Shown here: in pieces, positions 27,081 through 35,184 of the stretch
How positions within the stretch are numbered: the first letter of the stretch is position 1
Layout: the number at the start of each line of letters is the position of its first letter
From: Miltoncostaea sp963762825
Lineage (GTDB): Bacteria > Actinomycetota > Thermoleophilia > Miltoncostaeales > Miltoncostaeaceae
Reading direction: 5' to 3'
DNA: 64,000 bases
Assembly: GCA_963762825.1 (NCBI GenBank)
Contig: CAVXLZ010000001.1
Location: forward strand, 124,001-188,000
Translations under genes and position numbers: made by a program
Notes under the pieces: generated by a model
What the model was told of the DNA's origin: nothing
The model's input: the letters and a program-made list of their open reading frames with translations, nothing else
Databases searched by the model: none

Positions 27081-27106
27081 CGAGGGGCCCGTCTCCGGGC
27101 CCCTCG
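27081..27106 (-). terminator. Terminator hairpin after rpoD
   Basis: Ten-base perfect arms CGAGGGGCCC (27081-27090) and GGGCCCCTCG (27097-27106) with a six-base loop, 30 bases past the rpoD stop. The arms are nearly symmetric, so it may act in both directions. Confidence 0.7.
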
Positions 27107-27137
27107 GCGATGCTGATATCCGTCCCGCGCGTGGCGC

Positions 27138-28223
27138 CTAGGCGACGTCCCGCAGGCGCTGCGCCTCCGCGAGGCTGGCCAGCTTCTGGAGCGACTGGTT
27201 CTCGATCTGACGGATGCGCTCGCGGGTCACGTTGAACGTCCGGCCGACCTCGTCGAGCGTGCGCGGGTGCTCGCCACCGAGCCCGTAGCGCAGTTCGAGG
27301 ACGCGTCGCTCGCGGTAGCTGAGCGAGTCCAGGACGTCGCGGAGCGCCTCGTTGCGCAGGACCGTCTCGGCCGCCGCCTCGGGCGCGAGCGCCTTGTCGT
27401 CGGCCAGGAACTGCCCGAACTCGGACTCCTCGTCGTCGCCCACCGGCTTCTCCAGGGAGACCGGCGTCTGGGCGCTGCGCTTGATCGACTCGACCTCGGC
27501 CTCAGGGAGCTTCACCGAGTCTGCGATCTCGGCGATCGACGGATCGCGGCCGAGCTCGCTGACGAGCTTGCGCTCGGCACGGTTGATCTTGTTCAGCTTC
27601 TCCACGACGTGCACCGGCATGCGGATGGTGCGTCCCTTGTCGGCGATCGCGCGGGCGACCGCCTGGCGGATCCACCACGTGGCGTAGGTCGAGAACTTGA
27701 AGCCCTTGCGGTAGTCGAACTTCTCGGCGGCGCGAACGAGCCCGAGGGTGCCCTCCTGGATCAGGTCGAGGAACGCGAGGCCCTGGTTGCGGTAGTTCTT
27801 CGCGATCGACACGACGAGCCGCAGGTTGGCCTCGACCATCTTCTTCTTCGCCACGAGATCGCCGAGCTCGATGAGCTTGGCGAGCTCGACCTCCTGCTTG
27901 GCCGTGAGCAGGGGGACCCGCCCCACGTCCTTGAGGAAGAGCTGAAGCGCGTCCGTGCTCGTATCGGCCTTGAGGTTGAGCTTCCGGGGAGGGCGATCGG
28001 CGGCCTCGGCGATCGCCGCCAGGCGGTCGCGGGCCTCCGCGTCCTCGACCAGCTCGACACCCACCTCATCGAGGTGGCGATAGAGGTCCTCCGCCGCACC
28101 CTCGTCGAGGGAGACACCCTCGACCGACTTGGCGACCTCGTCGATGCTCAGGAACCCGTGCTCCTGACCGCGGGTCAGTAGCGCCTGGACCTCTTCGAGC
28201 TCGACCATCTCACTTACCGTCAT
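27138..28223 (-). CDS. rpoD: Primary RNA polymerase sigma factor RpoD/SigA
   Basis: The housekeeping sigma-70 factor, 361 residues. All regions are present: a helical region 1.1 (about 1-62), region 1.2 (DALQLFLKDVGRVPLLTAKQ), region 2 with NLRLVVSIAKNYRNQGLAFL and the -10-melting FKFSTYATWWIRQAVARAI (about 180-198), region 3 (ERKLVSELGRDPSIAEIADS) and region 4.2 (TLDEVGRTFNVTRERIRQIE). ATG 28223 follows an excellent ribosome-binding site GGAGGTGA; a longer frame to 28274 is not needed. Upstream are a TTGACT-N16-TAGCGT promoter, a LexA-type dyad over the likely transcription start, and a sigma-28-like sequence. A hairpin terminator follows. Confidence 0.96.
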   Translation of the reverse strand: MTVSEMVELEEVQALLTRGQEHGFLSIDEVAKSVEGVSLDEGAAEDLYRHLDEVGVELVEDAEARDRLAAIAEAADRPPRKLNLKADTSTDALQLFLKDVGRVPLLTAKQEVELAKLIELGDLVAKKKMVEANLRLVVSIAKNYRNQGLAFLDLIQEGTLGLVRAAEKFDYRKGFKFSTYATWWIRQAVARAIADKGRTIRMPVHVVEKLNKINRAERKLVSELGRDPSIAEIADSVKLPEAEVESIKRSAQTPVSLEKPVGDDEESEFGQFLADDKALAPEAAAETVLRNEALRDVLDSLSYRERRVLELRYGLGGEHPRTLDEVGRTFNVTRERIRQIENQSLQKLASLAEAQRLRDVA

Positions 28224-28294
28224 GTCCTCACCTCCGGCTGGACGCCATCGGAGCGCGTAGAAGACCCCACGCAACCCGTCGCGGTACGTCCGAA

Positions 28295-28310
28295 ACGAAC
28301 ATTCGTTCGA
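28295..28310. promoter_or_regulatory. LexA/SOS-box-like operator at the rpoD promoter
   Basis: On the minus strand TCGAAC-GAAT-GTTCGT, matching the Gram-positive/actinobacterial SOS box CGAAC-N4-GTTCG perfectly in both arms. It starts just after the -10 box and covers the expected transcription start, where a bound LexA would block initiation. Confidence 0.6.
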
Positions 28311-28311
28311 T

Positions 28312-28339
28312 ACGCTACCGCTTCATTTCGTGAAGTCAA
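28312..28339 (-). promoter_or_regulatory. rpoD promoter
   Basis: TTGACT (28334-28339) and TAGCGT (28312-28317) with a 16-base spacer on the minus strand. TAGCGT is the same -10 form used before the dehydrogenase gene at 48814. Confidence 0.7.
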
Positions 28340-28364
28340 GTTGCCCGAACGCTCCGGCGAACAC

Positions 28365-28392
28365 ACATCGGCACGTCCGGTCGAAACCTTTA
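28365..28392 (-). promoter_or_regulatory. Sigma-28-like promoter upstream of rpoD
   Basis: On the minus strand TAAAG, 15 bases, GCCGAT, followed by GT. This is an exact match to the core TAAAG-N15-GCCGAT of flagellar sigma promoters. It would drive transcription toward rpoD, about 25 bases upstream of the main -35 box. Confidence 0.4.
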
Positions 28393-28422
28393 GCCCCGGA
28401 GCAAAAGAATTTTTCCGGGGCT
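28392..28422. terminator. Strong stem-loop between the TPR gene and rpoD
   Basis: Nine-base perfect arms AGCCCCGGA (28392-28400) and TCCGGGGCT (28414-28422); the 13-base loop contains AAAA and TTTT that could pair further. It may terminate the TPR transcript, but no T-run follows the stem on the minus strand. Confidence 0.45.
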
Positions 28423-28549
28423 CCTTCTCCCCATGTTTCTCGGCTCCCCGAGGCCTTCCTGCCGACACTCGAACCGCATGCTCCCAGTCCGGCCTTAAGC
28501 GCCGGTTAAGCGGTCGTGCGCTCCCGGTGAACTTGCTCCACGGGGTCTC

Positions 28550-29242
28550 TCAAGGGTTTCGACCGCCCGAGCCGCTTTCGAGAGTCGCCAGAAGCTCGGT
28601 GGCGGTCCGGCCCAGCTTCGTCCTCGGGCCGAGGGCGATCGTGCGCCTCCACGCCTGCGCCGCCGGACGGGCCCGCCTCCGGTAGATCTCGAGCCAGCCC
28701 TGGTTGAAGCTGACCAGCTGGCTCTCCGGGTTGGCGGCGGCCAGCTCCTGCAGCCGGCGCGCTCCGGCGATCAGCCCCTCGGGGCCGCTCGCGCCGTCGA
28801 CCAGGGCCAGGCCCACCTGAGCGCCGACGCTGCCGGGATCGAAGCGCAGCGCTGCGCGGAACGAGGCCTCGGCGCTGGCGTTGTCGCTGAACAGCTGGAG
28901 GAGGGACCCGAGCTCCACGAACCGTGCGGCGCTGCGTGTGGTCATCGCGCGCACGCGCAGCGCATCGAGCTGCCGGATCGGCGCAAGGGCGGCGATGTCG
29001 GCCGGCAGGGGTCGATCGAGGACCATCGCGAGCGGGGGGAGGTCTCCGACGCCGGCGTCGGGGGTCGCCACCGGCCCCGGGGTCGCCGGCCGGGCCGCGT
29101 CCCGCCCACCGGCGCCCACCGGCGAGTCGAGCGCGCCGGCGAGGACCAACGCTCCGCCGGCGAGCACCACCCAGGCGCCGACGACCGCGGCGAGGCGGCG
29201 AGGGGGCAGGCGGTGGCGCGGCGATCGGGGGGCGTCGGACAT
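28550..29242 (-). CDS. Membrane-anchored TPR-like protein
   Basis: A 230-residue protein with a basic N-terminus, one membrane helix (about 18-40), a Pro/Ala/Gly-rich periplasmic linker (45-68) and a helical C-terminal part with TPR-like repeats (ASAEASFRAALRFDPGSVGA at about 120-139 and FNQGWLEIYRRRARPAAQAW near 185-204). It would be a cell-envelope scaffold exposed outside the membrane. I do not recognise a specific family. It is divergent from pilT with 132 bases between them, and upstream of rpoD in the same direction. Confidence 0.72.
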   Translation of the reverse strand: MSDAPRSPRHRLPPRRLAAVVGAWVVLAGGALVLAGALDSPVGAGGRDAARPATPGPVATPDAGVGDLPPLAMVLDRPLPADIAALAPIRQLDALRVRAMTTRSAARFVELGSLLQLFSDNASAEASFRAALRFDPGSVGAQVGLALVDGASGPEGLIAGARRLQELAAANPESQLVSFNQGWLEIYRRRARPAAQAWRRTIALGPRTKLGRTATELLATLESGSGGRNP

Positions 29243-29374
29243 CTCGCCGACGACGTTACCCGCTCTCGCGGCTCGCGCCGGGCGCGAGAGTCACCGCGCC
29301 GCGGGACAGATGTCGCGAAGGAATTTCGCCGCGCTGCCTAATGGCGCCCCCACCCGCTGCCGACACCTACATTC

Positions 29375-30508
29375 GTGACGTCCTCTCCCGGCTCCCCTCA
29401 CGAGTCGCCCGACCTCGGTGCGCTGCTTGCCCACGCCATCGAGCGGGGCGCGAGCGATCTCCATCTGAAGGTCCCTGCTCGCCCGATCGTGCGCGTGAAC
29501 GGCGCCCTCGCCCAGGTGCCGGGCTTCGCCGCCCTGCGCAGCGTCGACACCGAGCGCTTCGCCGAGGAGCTCCTCCACGGCCACGACGCCAAGAAGGTCG
29601 AGTTCGACGCCGCCGGCGAGACCGATCTCTCGCACGCCCGGGACGGCCTCGGCCGCTTCCGCGTCAACATCTTCCGCCAGCGGGGATCGATCAGCATCGT
29701 CCTGCGCGTCGTTCCCTTCCGGGTCATGACGGTCGAGGAGCTGGAGCTGCCGTCGGTCGTGGCGCGTCTCGCCGACGAGGAGCGCGGGATCATCCTCGTG
29801 ACCGGCACCACCGGCTCCGGCAAGAGCACGACGCTCGCGGCGATGATCGACCGCATCAACAGCACGTCCCACAAACACGTGGTGACGATCGAGGACCCCA
29901 TAGAGATGCTCCACGTGGACCGCGGCTCGCTGATCAACCAGCGCGAGGTGGGGCTCGACACCGACTCCTTCTCAAGCGCCCTGCGGCGGGTGCTGCGCCA
30001 GGATCCCGACGTCATCATGATCGGCGAGATCCGCGACCTCGTGACGATGGAGACCGCCCTCAGCGCCGCCGAGACGGGCCACCTGGTCCTCTCGACGATG
30101 CACACGCTCGATGCGACCGAGACCGTGAACCGGGCGATCGGCTTCTTCCCGCTGCACCAGCAGCAGCAGGTGCGGGCGATGCTTGCCGGGACGCTCCGCG
30201 GCGTCATCTCGCAGCGCCTGGTCCGCACGGCCGACGGCAACGGCCGGGTCCCCGCCTGCGAGGTCCTCGTCTCGACCGGCCGGGCCAAGGACATGATCCT
30301 GAACCCCGACGAGACCGGTCGGCTCGGCGAGGTCATCCGCGACGGCGACTTCTACGGGATGCAGACCTTCGACCAGTCCCTCTTCGATCACGTCACCGCG
30401 GGCCGCGTCACGCTGGCCGCCGCGATGGAGGCCGCGTCGAGCCCCCACGACTTCAAGCTGATGCTCGATGCCGGCGCCTCGCGGCGCGAGTCGGCGCAGT
30501 ACTCCTGA
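29375..30508 (+). CDS. pilT: Type IV pilus retraction ATPase PilT
   Basis: A hexameric cytoplasmic ATPase that powers retraction of type IV pili. The 377-residue protein has an N-terminal PAS-like domain beginning ASDLHLKVPARPIVRVNG (about 26-43) and a RecA-like domain with Walker A GTTGSGKST (about 146-154), the Asp box, Walker B DVIMIGEIRD and the His box GHLVLSTMHT. These are the diagnostic PilT features. The start GTG 29375 gives a short Ser/Pro-rich head. No pilin, pilB or pilC gene is in the window, so it is an isolated copy. The diguanylate cyclase further right could connect to surface motility, but that is speculation. Confidence 0.93.
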   Translation: MTSSPGSPHESPDLGALLAHAIERGASDLHLKVPARPIVRVNGALAQVPGFAALRSVDTERFAEELLHGHDAKKVEFDAAGETDLSHARDGLGRFRVNIFRQRGSISIVLRVVPFRVMTVEELELPSVVARLADEERGIILVTGTTGSGKSTTLAAMIDRINSTSHKHVVTIEDPIEMLHVDRGSLINQREVGLDTDSFSSALRRVLRQDPDVIMIGEIRDLVTMETALSAAETGHLVLSTMHTLDATETVNRAIGFFPLHQQQQVRAMLAGTLRGVISQRLVRTADGNGRVPACEVLVSTGRAKDMILNPDETGRLGEVIRDGDFYGMQTFDQSLFDHVTAGRVTLAAAMEAASSPHDFKLMLDAGASRRESAQYS

Positions 30509-30574
30509 GTCCACGCCCGGCACCGCGCGGGCTTTCGGTCCCCGGGTGACCCGGTGGTATCGTCGGACGGGAAG

Positions 30575-30922
30575 ATGACGACGCTCGTCCCCGCGACATC
30601 ACCGGATACCGTCTGCCCCGTTCTCTCGACGGCGCGCATCGTGGCCGGGAAATGGACCCTCCTCGTGCTGCGCGACCTTGCGGTCGGCCCGCAGCGGTTC
30701 AGCGAGCTCGAGCGCTCGCTCGCCGGAATCAGTCCGCGGACGCTCTCCCTGCGGCTGCGGTCGCTCGAGGAGGAGGGCATCGTGGAGCGACGGGAGTTCG
30801 CGGAGACGCCCCCGAAGGTGGTCTACCGCCTCACGGCGAAGGGGGTCCACCTGGTCCCGATCGTCGAGGCCATGCGCGAGTACGGCAGTCGCTGGCTCGC
30901 CGACCCGGAGTGCGCGGGCTGA
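30575..30922 (+). CDS. HxlR-family winged-helix transcriptional regulator
   Basis: A 115-residue DNA-binding protein. The HxlR signature is visible: an N-terminal cysteine (TVCPVLSTARIVAGKW), then GKWTLLVLRDLAVGPQRFSE, the recognition helix ISPRTLSLRLRSLEEEGIVE, and the wing followed by VYRLTAKGVHLVPIVEAM. The single Cys could make it redox- or aldehyde-responsive as in HypR/YodB relatives. I start it at ATG 30575 (MTTLVPAT), since the frame to 30554 runs upstream of a TATCGT -10 box (30558-30563). The target is unknown; its neighbour on the opposite strand is a methyltransferase ending four bases away. Confidence 0.9.
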   Translation: MTTLVPATSPDTVCPVLSTARIVAGKWTLLVLRDLAVGPQRFSELERSLAGISPRTLSLRLRSLEEEGIVERREFAETPPKVVYRLTAKGVHLVPIVEAMREYGSRWLADPECAG

Positions 30923-30925
30923 AGC

Positions 30926-31846
30926 TCAGCCCGGGCGCCGCGTCCGCAGGAAGCGCACCGGGAGATAGAGGGTGTGGGGGAGGCGCCGCTTCAGGACCGC
31001 GCGCAGCTCCGCCTGGCCCTCCTCGTCGAGGATCTGGGCGATATAGGTGCGTGAGAAGAACGACCACGCCTGCTCGATTTCCTCCATCACCAGGGCGAGC
31101 TGGACATCGAGCTCCTCGACGGTGGCGAGTCCCGATGCCTTGAAGGCGCGGAGATCCGCCGGCTCGTGGGGGATGCTCGCACGGCTCGCCCGTCCGGCCA
31201 GCGCTCCCGGCGCCCGGCGACCGACCACGGCGATCACAGAGCCCATGAACGAGGCGTCGAGCGGGCGCAGGTGGTCGAACGACATGACGCTCGCCACCAG
31301 GCGTCCGCCGGGGCGCAGCACGCGATAGACCTCGGCGAGCACCGGCGCCAGGTCGTCGATCTGGTCCAGCACCATGCTCGCCACCACGCACGCGAAGGTC
31401 CGGTCGGGGACGCTCGACATCGCGGCGATGTTCCCCCGCCGGTAGAGCACCGGCGCGTCCGCCGGTGTGCGCGCCGTCGCCTCGGCGATGCACTCGGGGC
31501 TCGCATCGATGCCCACGACCATGCCCTCGGGCCCCACGGCCCGTGCCGCCGCCCGGGTGGCCCCCCCTGAGCCGCAGCCGAGGTCGAGCACCTGATCTCC
31601 GGCGACGAGGCTCGCCCAGGCCACCAGGCTCTCGTAGAGGTGAACCCCGCGGTTGCCCGGCAGCACGGCCATGGCGTCCTCGGTGGCCGCCGGGTCGAGC
31701 GCGTGGACCGCGCGATGGAAGCGGCTCGCGAGGTTGCCCACGAGCGGCTCGCCGGCAGCGACTTCGGCCCGTATCTCGGCGAGGGTCTGGTACGGCTGCT
31801 GCGCCGCCGCCGTCTTCGCCCCCTGATCCCCCGACTCGGTCGACAT
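30926..31846 (-). CDS. Class I SAM-dependent methyltransferase
   Basis: A 306-residue methyltransferase with the UbiE/Coq5-like fold. Motif I is QVLDLGCGSGGATRAAA (about 87-103), followed by the acidic MVVGIDASPECIAEA (motif post-I) and VLRPGGRLVASVMSF (motif III). A C-terminal helical extension ends FFSRTYIAQILDEEGQ. Substrate unknown. ATG 31846 gives MSTESGDQ; a second ATG at 31876 overlaps the stop of the upstream oxidoreductase (ATGA) and would add ten residues, a realistic coupled start. It is the last gene of a long minus-strand run with the two ArsA-like ATPases. Confidence 0.88.
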   Translation of the reverse strand: MSTESGDQGAKTAAAQQPYQTLAEIRAEVAAGEPLVGNLASRFHRAVHALDPAATEDAMAVLPGNRGVHLYESLVAWASLVAGDQVLDLGCGSGGATRAAARAVGPEGMVVGIDASPECIAEATARTPADAPVLYRRGNIAAMSSVPDRTFACVVASMVLDQIDDLAPVLAEVYRVLRPGGRLVASVMSFDHLRPLDASFMGSVIAVVGRRAPGALAGRASRASIPHEPADLRAFKASGLATVEELDVQLALVMEEIEQAWSFFSRTYIAQILDEEGQAELRAVLKRRLPHTLYLPVRFLRTRRPG

Positions 31847-31872
31847 AGGCGCTGGATGGTATCCCGAAGGCT

Positions 31873-32859
31873 TCATGCGGGTCGCGGCGCCAGAGCGGCC
31901 GCCTCCACTCGCGCCGGGCGCCCCAGGACGAGATCGGCCACCAACTCCCCCGTGCCGGGTGCCAACAGGATCCCGTTGCGGAAGTGGCCCACCGCAACGA
32001 CGACGTCGGATGCGACGTGGCCGATCGTGGGCGATGGGAGCGACGACCACGGCCGCAGGCCTGCCCACGCGTCCTCACGCGCCCCGAGTCCAGGGATCCG
32101 ATCCCGCGCCCAGGCCTCGAGGCGGTCGAGGTCCCCGGCCACCGTGCAGGCGTCGAAGCCCGCGTCCTCGAGGGTCGTCCCGACGACGATCCGTCCGTCT
32201 GCGCGCGGCACCGCGACCCCGGGGTGATCGGCCTCCATCAGGACGGTGTCGAGCTCGCCGCCGTCGAAGAGCAGCATCTGGCCTCGGCGCGGCGCCACCT
32301 CCAGGGAGACCCCCACCTCGGCCAGGAGCGGCTGGGCCCAGGCCCCGGTGGCGATCACGATCACATCCGACTCCCTGCGCAGATCCGCCAGCCGCCCACC
32401 ATTCGTGCGCTCGACGGGGATATCGCCCAGGAGGGTGGGTGCCACCCGGGGCGCCCGCACCGTGGCGACCTCCGGGAAGCGCAGGGCCGCGAGGTCGGCC
32501 CCCCCGCCTGCCGGGGTCCAGGTGGAGGCCTCGACCGCCATCCCGCGTCCGAGCCTCCACTGCCGCCAGGCGGCGTCGTCGCCGATGAGGCTGAGACCGG
32601 TGCGTCGTAGCTCGATCCGGGGGTGGAGCGCTCCGAGCTCGGCCCAGAGCTCCAGGCTCCGGGCGCCCAGCCGGTGGACGGGGTCGGGAAGCGACTCGGG
32701 ATGGGACGGCGAGAGGATGCCCGCCGCCGCCCAGGAGGCCGCCGCCCGTCCGACGCCCGGATCGATCACCCGCACGTGGGCGCCGCCCTCGCGGAGAGCC
32801 CGTGCGCACGAGGCGCCGACCGCGCCGGCCCCGAGCACGCTCACGCTGGGTGCACTCAC
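31873..32859 (-). CDS. FAD-dependent amino-acid oxidoreductase, ThiO (glycine oxidase)-like
   Basis: A 328-residue DAO-family flavoenzyme. The dinucleotide-binding motif VLGAGAVGASCARAL is at about 8-22, the second FAD region includes AAAGILSPSHPESL (about 44-57), and the C-terminal VVAVGHFRNGILLAPGTG is the conserved end of glycine oxidase-type proteins. ThiO makes dehydroglycine for thiazole synthesis, but no other thiamin gene is nearby, so the substrate could be another amino acid. GTG 32859 overlaps the ArsA stop by four bases, and its own stop overlaps a possible methyltransferase start. It therefore belongs to the same operon. Confidence 0.85.
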   Translation of the reverse strand: MSAPSVSVLGAGAVGASCARALREGGAHVRVIDPGVGRAAASWAAAGILSPSHPESLPDPVHRLGARSLELWAELGALHPRIELRRTGLSLIGDDAAWRQWRLGRGMAVEASTWTPAGGGADLAALRFPEVATVRAPRVAPTLLGDIPVERTNGGRLADLRRESDVIVIATGAWAQPLLAEVGVSLEVAPRRGQMLLFDGGELDTVLMEADHPGVAVPRADGRIVVGTTLEDAGFDACTVAGDLDRLEAWARDRIPGLGAREDAWAGLRPWSSLPSPTIGHVASDVVVAVGHFRNGILLAPGTGELVADLVLGRPARVEAAALAPRPA

Positions 32860-33968
32860 GCGCCGAGCGCCGTGGCGACCTCGGCGATGCCCGACAGCTC
32901 GACGGGCTCGTGGGCGAGCTCGGGCACCTCGATCAGGCCGGCCGAGGCGATCGCATCGCGGAGGGAGCGGCGTGCGTCGGCGTCGCGCAGTCCGAGCACC
33001 TGCTCCTCCTCGAGGGCGGCCACCGACCGTCGCGCAAGGTCCTCGGGGTCGGACGCCCCGGCTGCGGCGAGCGCCCTGCCCATCGCCGCGAGCGGGGGCG
33101 GCTCACCGACCCGGATCGGATGAACCCGGTTCAGCACGACCCCCGCCAGCGGGAAGCCGTCGGCCCCCAGGCGCTCCGCGAGGGCGATGGCCTGGGCGAG
33201 GGAGTCGGGCTCGGTCGCGGCGATCACCACGAACCCCGCCTGCTCCGACAACAGCAGGCTGCGCACCGCGCCCGCGCGGTCGGCGAAGCCCTGATACATG
33301 CCCTCGAAGCCGGCGAGGAACTCCCCCACATCGCGAAGCAGCTGGGTGCCGGTGAGCCTCTCGAGCAGGGCGAGCACGGTCCCGCTGCCCGCGTGGAGGA
33401 TCCGCCAGCCCACGCCGCCGGCGACCGCGCCGGGCCGCAGGAGCAGGCGGAGTGCCCGACCCTCGATGAAGCGGGTGATCCGCTGGGGTGCATCGAGGAA
33501 GTCGAGGGCGTTGGTCGCCGGCGGCGTGTCGAGGACGATGCAGTCGAATCCGCCGCCGTCGACCAGCTCGTGCAGCCGCTCGACGGCCATGTACTCCTGG
33601 GCTCCTCCGATCGCGCCCGAGAGGTGCTGGTAGATCCGGTTCTCCAGGATGCGCGAGCGGGCGGCCTCGTCGGCCGCATAACGCGATATGAGGCGATCGA
33701 AGGTGGCCTTGGCGTCGAGCTGGAGCGCCCACAGCTCCCCCGAGCCCGCACCCAGCAGCGCGCCCGCGGGGACCCTCCGGGGCTCGTCGGAGAGGTCGGA
33801 CATGCCGAGCGCGGTCGCCAGGCGCCGCGCCGGGTCGATGGTGACCACGACCGTCCTCGCGCCCGCCCGGGCGAGCCGCAGGGCCAGCGCCGCGGAGATG
33901 GTCGTCTTGCCGACGCCCCCCGCGCCGCAGCACACCACCAGCCTGCGAGAGGCGAGATCGGCGATCAC
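32856..33968 (-). CDS. ArsA/Get3-like ATPase 1
   Basis: A 370-residue deviant-Walker P-loop ATPase. The P-loop is CGAGGVGKTTISAALALRLA (about 14-33), switch I is VVTIDPARRLATALG, and switch II is CIVLDTPPATNALDFLDAP. No arsenite-binding cysteines of ArsA are seen, and no ArsB-like pump is near, so arsenic resistance is unlikely. Two adjacent ArsA-like genes are typical of actinobacteria, where their role is poorly known; a membrane-targeting or redox-partner function has been proposed for the fold. Its ATG 33968 overlaps the stop of ArsA-like gene 2 (ATGA), so the two are made together and may form a heterodimer. Confidence 0.9.
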   Translation of the reverse strand: MIADLASRRLVVCCGAGGVGKTTISAALALRLARAGARTVVVTIDPARRLATALGMSDLSDEPRRVPAGALLGAGSGELWALQLDAKATFDRLISRYAADEAARSRILENRIYQHLSGAIGGAQEYMAVERLHELVDGGGFDCIVLDTPPATNALDFLDAPQRITRFIEGRALRLLLRPGAVAGGVGWRILHAGSGTVLALLERLTGTQLLRDVGEFLAGFEGMYQGFADRAGAVRSLLLSEQAGFVVIAATEPDSLAQAIALAERLGADGFPLAGVVLNRVHPIRVGEPPPLAAMGRALAAAGASDPEDLARRSVAALEEEQVLGLRDADARRSLRDAIASAGLIEVPELAHEPVELSGIAEVATALGA

Positions 33969-34888
33969 GCGGCGGCTCCCTCGTCGTCGAGCGCGGCGGC
34001 GAGCGCGTCGGAGAGGATCTCGAGTCCGGTCATGTCCATGTGGCGCCGCATCACGAGCGGCAGGTCGATCACCGGGAGTCCGCTCTCGCCGGCGAGGCGC
34101 GCCCGGTACTCCGCGTCGCCCTCCTGTGCCTCCAGGTGGCGCAACGCCACCTGCGCGGCGTCGCGGAACGGCCCCTGCTCTCCTGCGAGGATCCCGAGGG
34201 CGGGCGCTTCCGATGCGCGGAAGCGCTTCGCGTGGACGCCGTTGAGGACCACCGCCGCCACCGGAAGGCCGTGCGCGCGAAGGGTCTGCGTCGCCTCGAT
34301 CGCCTCGGTCACGGCGAGCTCCTCGGGGCGCGCGACGATGACGATGCCGGTGGCCGCCGGGTGCGCCACGACCTCCTGGATCCGCGCCGCCTGCTCGCGG
34401 ATCGGGCCGCCCGCCGCGAGCTCTTCGATGTTGCCTGCGGTCTCCAGCAGCGCGATGCCGTGCCCGGTGGCCGGGCAGTCGACCGTGATCGTGTCCCAGG
34501 CGGGCGCGCTCCCGGTCGCGTCGAGCGCGATCGCCATGCTCCAGATCTTTCCGATGGTCACCAGCTCCGGGAGGCCTGGCGCCGCGGCCGCGAAGGTGTG
34601 GAACGCCTTGCTCCGCGTGAGGATCTCGACCAGTGGACGGACCCTGAGCTGCCCCGCCAGGTACTCCTCGGTCGCCCTCTCGGCATCGATCGATATCCCG
34701 AAGAGTCCGGGGGCGAGCTCGGCCGGCCCCTCCTCGCCGGCGCGCGACGCGCCGAGCAACCGCGACACGCGCTGCTGGCCCGCCACCTCGACCACGAGCG
34801 CCCGCCCGCCCGCCCGGGCCGACGCGAGTCCGAGCGCGGCCGCGACCGTGCTCTTTCCGACCCCGCCCTTTCCGAGCACGAACCGCAA
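33965..34888 (-). CDS. ArsA/Get3-like ATPase 2
   Basis: A 307-residue partner of the previous ATPase. It has the signature-lysine P-loop FVLGKGGVGKSTVAAALGLA (3-22), the switch II region ITVDCPATGHGIALLETA, and VAAVVLNGVHAKRFR. It is shorter than ATPase 1, as is usual for the second member of actinobacterial pairs. The start is uncertain: TTG 34888 gives MRFVLGKGG, with the family's typical short strand before the P-loop; CTG 34903 would add MSQRR. The frame stays open back to about 34984 without ATG or GTG. It follows a 68-residue gene by 89 bases. Confidence 0.87.
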   Translation of the reverse strand: MRFVLGKGGVGKSTVAAALGLASARAGGRALVVEVAGQQRVSRLLGASRAGEEGPAELAPGLFGISIDAERATEEYLAGQLRVRPLVEILTRSKAFHTFAAAAPGLPELVTIGKIWSMAIALDATGSAPAWDTITVDCPATGHGIALLETAGNIEELAAGGPIREQAARIQEVVAHPAATGIVIVARPEELAVTEAIEATQTLRAHGLPVAAVVLNGVHAKRFRASEAPALGILAGEQGPFRDAAQVALRHLEAQEGDAEYRARLAGESGLPVIDLPLVMRRHMDMTGLEILSDALAAALDDEGAAA

Positions 34889-34977
34889 TCGTCGCTGGGA
34901 CAGCGGAGGGCCCGCCGCCGCAATTCCTTCCTCAGGCGACAGGAGGCCCCCCGTCGCAACGGCGGCGCCCGCGGACG

Positions 34978-35184
34978 CTATTCACCATCGGCCGCTCCGA
35001 GGCGGAGCCGGATGATGCGGAGCGTGCCCTCGTCGAGCCCGGCGTCCTCCGCCAATGCGAGCGCCTCCTCGTAGCGAGCGCGCGCTCGGGCGGCGCCCGC
35101 GTCGTCGTCGCGGTTCTTCAGGGTGTTATCGCCCGAGAGCAGCAGGCGTCTCACACCGGCGCGCACGTCGTCGGCATCGGTCAC
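34978..35184 (-). CDS. 68-residue helical protein
   Basis: A small, all-helical, acidic protein. The pattern ARARYEEALALAEDAGLD resembles half of a tetratricopeptide repeat, and LRIIRLRLG closes it. GTG 35184 overlaps the phzF stop (GTGA), so it is translated with the upstream genes. I recognise no family; it may be an adaptor for the ATPases that follow. Confidence 0.7.
   Translation of the reverse strand: MTDADDVRAGVRRLLLSGDNTLKNRDDDAGAARARARYEEALALAEDAGLDEGTLRIIRLRLGAADGE

Larger units (their letters stand above)
28224..28549. other. Leader and promoter region between the TPR gene and rpoD
   Basis: 326 bases without a gene. From the TPR end toward rpoD it holds a CTTAA/TTAAG dyad (28494-28510) overlapping two direct copies of CGCTTAA on the minus strand, a strong stem-loop (28392-28422), a sigma-28-like sequence (28365-28392), the -35/-10 promoter (28312-28339), a LexA-type box (28295-28310) and about 80 bases of leader. 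Confidence 0.6.

Noticed and set aside
28550..28577. A plus-strand sigma-28-like site (TCAAG-N16-GCCGCT)
   Set aside because: It lies inside the TPR coding sequence, has a poor -10 half and no plus-strand gene follows until 29375.
32856..34888. Arsenical resistance by the two ArsA-like ATPases
   Set aside because: No arsB, arsR or arsD and no metal-binding cysteine pair; the paired genes are a common actinobacterial arrangement unrelated to arsenic.
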